The position numbers and the translations under genes are program-made. A stretch of DNA of 8,307 nt from Candidatus Saccharibacteria bacterium UBA6258 (GTDB lineage Bacteria; Patescibacteriota; Saccharimonadia; Saccharimonadales; Saccharimonadaceae). Below are positions 6,377 through 8,307 of this stretch, piece by piece. Position 1 is the first letter of the stretch. Each line of letters opens with the position of its first letter. The stretch is from NCBI GenBank assembly GCA_002441145.1, contig DJVK01000012.1, forward strand, positions 1 to 8,307. The letters are read 5' to 3'. A model generated the notes under the pieces. That model did no database searches, was not told where the DNA came from, and saw only the letters and a list, made by a program, of their open reading frames with translations.

Positions 6377-6431
6377 CACCTCCTCTGGGGGTTCCCGCTA
6401 CGGGAATCTCTGGGGGAGGTGGTTCGCTTTT
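6377..6431 (+). terminator. two-part hairpin, probable terminator of the 6011 gene
   Basis: The outer stem CACCTCC (6377-6383) pairs with GGAGGTG (6415-6421). An inner stem TTCCCG (6392-6397) pairs with CGGGAA (6401-6406), separated by an internal loop in which CTCTGGGGG occurs twice (6383-6391 and 6408-6416). Only TTTT at 6428-6431 follows, so the T-tract is weak. It lies between convergent genes and has no T-run on the minus strand. Confidence 0.5.
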
Positions 6432-6437
6432 ACGGGC

Positions 6438-7724
6438 TTATTTCTTTAGTAGTTCACGAATAACATCAGCGTCATTCCAGGGAATCCGCTTGCCATCGAC
6501 GATACGATACACTTCATGACCCATACCGGTTACCAAAATCATGTCACCTTTAGTCGCAACCTTGAGTGCTTTTTCGATTGCCTCACGCCTGTCGGCGATT
6601 TCGGTGGTTTTAATCGTACCCTTTGCCTGTTCGATGCCTGCATAAATCTGCTCACGAATTTCTGCAGGGTTTTCGTTGTAGCTTTCTTCGTCAGTCAAGA
6701 ATATACGATCGGCATATTTTGCAGCAATTTCGCCCATTATCGGGCGCTTGCCCTTATCGCGGTCACCACAAGCACCAAACACTAAGATAACGCGATTTTT
6801 GGTGATACCTTGCGCAGCCACCAAGAGCTTTTCGAGGCCATCGGGCGTGTGAGCGTAATCTACTACGACATCGTACGGCAAATCTTCTGCGACACGTTCG
6901 AACCTACCGGGGATAGCTTCGAGGTTAGCCACACCCTCGACAATATCGTTCAGCTTGATGCCCAGTAAGTAGGCTGCGGCCACGGCAGCGGTCATGTTAT
7001 AAGCGTTAAATTTGCCTGGCAGCGCGGTTGCGAGTTCGAGTTTTGTTTGGTGGTCAACCAAAACCGTCGCTTCGGTCCCCTTGCGGAATAATTTAATCTT
7101 TTCGATATGCGCCTCGGCATCGGCATGTTCACCATAGGTAATCTTTTGCAGACCGGCTGGGAATTTATTAAAGTAATCAAACCAGGCGTCATCACGGTTA
7201 AGCACGATATACTTTGGCTGCTTCGCGAACAATCGCCCCTTAACCTCGGCGTAAGCCTCCATGGTCTTGTGGTAATCCAGGTGATCCTGAGTAAGGTTGG
7301 TCATGATTGCCATTTCAACGGGTACGGTCGCTAGTTTATGCTGATGAATCGCGTGGCTCGGGAACTCCATGACAACAAAATCAACACGCGCATTACGGGC
7401 GTCCCTAAAGAATTCCTGCATTTTTTGCGTGCTGGCAACAGTCGCGTTCAGGTCGTTACGCCTTGCATTGCCTGCAATTTCGATGACGGCAGTGCTGAAC
7501 ATCGCCGTTTTGTGCCCTGCCTCTTTCAAGATTTCGTTCAGATAGTTCACGGTTGTCGTCTTGCCGTTCGTTCCAGTTACACCGATGACCCGTAACTGCT
7601 TAGCGGGGTTGCCGTATCGGGCCGACAATGCATGTACTCGTGCCTTTCGATACGCGTCTTCGATCGTATGCACTGCATCACTTGGTAATAACTTGCGAAC
7701 TCCCGTAACTATCTTTTGCTTCAT
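6438..7724 (-). CDS. MurE-like Mur ligase (UDP-N-acetylmuramyl-tripeptide synthetase type)
   Basis: A 428-residue ATP-dependent amide ligase that would add the third residue to the UDP-MurNAc-dipeptide in the cytosol. Visible motifs are the P-loop GVTGTNGKTTT (48-58), EFPSHAI (120-126), TNLTQDHLDYH (142-152), the Lys162 of YAEVKGRLF (site of the carbamylated lysine), YAHTPDGLEKLL (290-301), FGACGDRDKGKRP (316-328) and GMGHE (400-404). Compared with Escherichia coli MurE (about 495 residues) the N-terminal UDP-binding domain is mostly absent: only 47 residues precede the P-loop. The diaminopimelate-specifying DNPR region reads DEESYNENP (345-353), and GKGHE is GMGHE. The amino-acid substrate is therefore uncertain, and it could be a divergent paralogue. 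No Shine-Dalgarno sequence precedes the ATG at 7724, but a -10 box ends 6 bases before it. Confidence 0.88.
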   Translation of the reverse strand: MKQKIVTGVRKLLPSDAVHTIEDAYRKARVHALSARYGNPAKQLRVIGVTGTNGKTTTVNYLNEILKEAGHKTAMFSTAVIEIAGNARRNDLNATVASTQKMQEFFRDARNARVDFVVMEFPSHAIHQHKLATVPVEMAIMTNLTQDHLDYHKTMEAYAEVKGRLFAKQPKYIVLNRDDAWFDYFNKFPAGLQKITYGEHADAEAHIEKIKLFRKGTEATVLVDHQTKLELATALPGKFNAYNMTAAVAAAYLLGIKLNDIVEGVANLEAIPGRFERVAEDLPYDVVVDYAHTPDGLEKLLVAAQGITKNRVILVFGACGDRDKGKRPIMGEIAAKYADRIFLTDEESYNENPAEIREQIYAGIEQAKGTIKTTEIADRREAIEKALKVATKGDMILVTGMGHEVYRIVDGKRIPWNDADVIRELLKK

Positions 7725-7730
7725 AGTTTT

Positions 7731-7739
7731 ATTTTACCA
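7731..7739 (-). promoter_or_regulatory. extended -10 promoter, leaderless start of the MurE-like gene
   Basis: On the minus strand TGG-TAAAAT (7739 down to 7731) is an extended -10 element. Its last base is 6 bases from the ATG, so the expected +1 is the A of the start codon. There is no good -35 and no ribosome binding site. The promoter lies directly behind the terminator of the upstream gene. Confidence 0.6.
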
Positions 7740-7743
7740 TTAC

Positions 7744-7776
7744 AAATAAGCCCCGTAGCGATTACGGGACTTATTT
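7744..7776 (-). terminator. terminator of the CD225-like gene
   Basis: A 14-bp stem with one mismatch (plus-strand arms AAATAAGCCCCGTA at 7744-7757 and TACGGGACTTATTT at 7763-7776, loop GCGAT). On the minus strand it is followed by a short T-rich arm and TTTGTA. It lies 43 bases beyond the stop codon of the gene ending at 7819. Confidence 0.7.
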
Positions 7777-7818
7777 TGATATATCTCAGTGTCACCCTGC
7801 GGCAACCGAACCGCTGTT

Positions 7819-8220
7819 TTAGACGTTCAATACTCCGCTAGTCATGATCATAATCATTCCCGCCCACCAGAGTACAGCAGCTACGATACCAACAATCGCT
7901 AGCACCTTAGCCCACTTAGCCTTAGCTTCTGCTTCGTTTACATTACCGGCTTTTAACGCATTCTTTGCCATTACCGAAAAGATGATTGCCAAGAGACCGA
8001 ACAATCCACCACCGACTACGAACGATACGATGCTCATCACAAGGTACGTGTTAACAGGTGCGGCCACCGGTGTTGCAACTACTGCTTCTGCAGGCGCAAC
8101 TTCTGGTACCACTTCTGGTGTCGCCATAGAGTCCATAGACGTTGTCGGGATTGTTTCTGCCGCTTGTGGCTGTACCGGAGGTTGTTGTTCTGGCTGAGGC
8201 GCTTGGTTCTGTGGATCCAT
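7819..8220 (-). CDS. CD225/dispanin-like membrane protein
   Basis: A 133-residue protein with a Pro/Gln/Ala/Val-rich, probably disordered N-terminus (1-56) and two membrane helices (about 58-82 and 105-127). These are joined by a short polar loop KNALKAGNVNEAEAKAKWAK (86-105). The layout of a hydrophobic segment, then ...A...L.AGN...A...A.KW.K..., then a second helix, fits the CD225/dispanin (interferon-induced transmembrane-like) family and related small bacterial membrane proteins. The role in bacteria is not established. There is no cleavable signal peptide; both ends may be on the same side of the membrane. The ATG at 8220 is preceded by AAGGAG with 5 bases of spacing, which fixes the start. 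The gene is a single transcription unit with its own promoter (8254-8262) and terminator (7744-7776). Confidence 0.82.
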   Translation of the reverse strand: MDPQNQAPQPEQQPPVQPQAAETIPTTSMDSMATPEVVPEVAPAEAVVATPVAAPVNTYLVMSIVSFVVGGGLFGLLAIIFSVMAKNALKAGNVNEAEAKAKWAKVLAIVGIVAAVLWWAGMIMIMTSGVLNV

Positions 8221-8237
8221 AATGACTCCTTGTCATT
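8221..8237 (-). promoter_or_regulatory. ribosome binding site inside a small hairpin loop
   Basis: AATGAC (8221-8226) and GTCATT (8232-8237) are a perfect 6-bp inverted repeat around TCCTT. In the minus-strand mRNA this puts AAGGA of the Shine-Dalgarno sequence AAGGAG in the loop, directly before the ATG. The hairpin may display the site or serve as a protein-binding site. Confidence 0.5.
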
Positions 8238-8252
8238 GGTTATTGATGCTTA

Positions 8253-8282
8253 TATGATAGCAAACCCGCTCATGCTATCATA
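8253..8282. repeat. perfect 10-bp inverted repeat formed by two divergent extended -10 boxes
   Basis: TATGATAGCA (8253-8262) and TGCTATCATA (8273-8282) are perfect reverse complements separated by 10 bp, with centres 20 bp apart. On each strand the outward-reading arm contains TGC-TATCAT, an extended -10 box. The minus-strand copy (8254-8262) would start transcription near 8247, with a 27-nt leader to the CD225-like gene. The arms could also be operator half-sites, since the centres are about two helical turns apart. Confidence 0.55.
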
Positions 8283-8295
8283 CCCCCGGTTAAAA

Positions 8296-8304
8296 TGGTA
8301 TAAT
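8296..8304 (+). promoter_or_regulatory. outward-facing extended -10 promoter at the right edge
   Basis: TGG-TATAAT matches the extended -10 consensus fully. It reads rightward, with a start expected near 8311, just outside the window. This suggests a divergent plus-strand gene beyond the edge. No clear -35 is seen. Confidence 0.55.
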
Positions 8305-8307
8305 TAC

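Noticed and set aside
6156..6379. Minus-strand open frames opposite the GC-rich gene at 6011
   Set aside because: GC-rich DNA lacks stop codons on the opposite strand by chance. These frames are rich in Arg and Cys, start without ribosome binding sites, and the plus-strand gene has a consensus promoter and ribosome binding site.
5545..6430. The GC-rich island as an integron cassette array or insertion sequence
   Set aside because: There is no integrase or transposase, no target-site duplication, and the hairpins are different from one another, so no attC-like or terminal repeat family can be supported.
7844..8197. Plus-strand open frame opposite the CD225-like gene
   Set aside because: The minus-strand protein has a ribosome binding site, promoter, terminator and membrane topology; the plus-strand frame has low-complexity Ala/Thr/Ile content arising from the complementary codons.

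Overview
The window looks like chromosomal DNA of a Patescibacteria/CPR bacterium, most likely Candidatus Saccharibacteria (TM7). This is inferred from gene content and protein style, not from a marker gene. The pointers are a shortened MurE-type ligase that starts about 45 residues before its P-loop, a FemAB-type peptidyltransferase, a dimer-type bifunctional phosphoglucose/phosphomannose isomerase, and several small proteins with Pro/Ala-rich N-termini. TGA serves as a stop in two genes, so the TGA=Gly code of Gracilibacteria/Absconditabacteria does not apply. No rRNA, tRNA, CRISPR array, insertion sequence or integrase was found.

Layout. Positions 1-1541 (+) hold the 3' end of an ABC ATPase gene and, through an ATGA overlap, its MacB/FtsX-type permease. 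Convergent to it is a phosphosugar isomerase gene (1546-2589, -). A short divergent regulatory gap leads to a small conserved-looking protein (2678-3187, +), which ends at a strong hairpin terminator shared with the convergent FemAB gene (3238-4524, -). Across a 72-bp divergent gap lies a protein with a PD-(D/E)XK-like signature (4597-5544, +). Then come two unrecognised small genes (5611-5889 and 6011-6367, +), each with its own near-consensus promoter and followed by a hairpin. Both have clearly higher GC and GC3 than the surrounding genes. The right part is on the minus strand: a MurE-like ligase (6438-7724) and a CD225/dispanin-like two-helix membrane protein (7819-8220). A promoter-rich inverted repeat at the right edge also appears to fire outward.

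How the genes fit together. MurE-like ligase and FemAB both belong to peptidoglycan stem-peptide and cross-bridge synthesis, and the isomerase supplies hexose phosphates that feed cell-envelope sugars. The ABC exporter and the CD225 protein are membrane components. The genes are mostly single transcription units, with promoters and terminators tightly packed between them. At least two (4597 and the MurE gene) appear to have leaderless or nearly leaderless mRNAs.

The points most worth following up are the GC-rich two-gene island at 5545-6430, the nuclease-like protein beside it, and the altered motifs of the MurE-like ligase.
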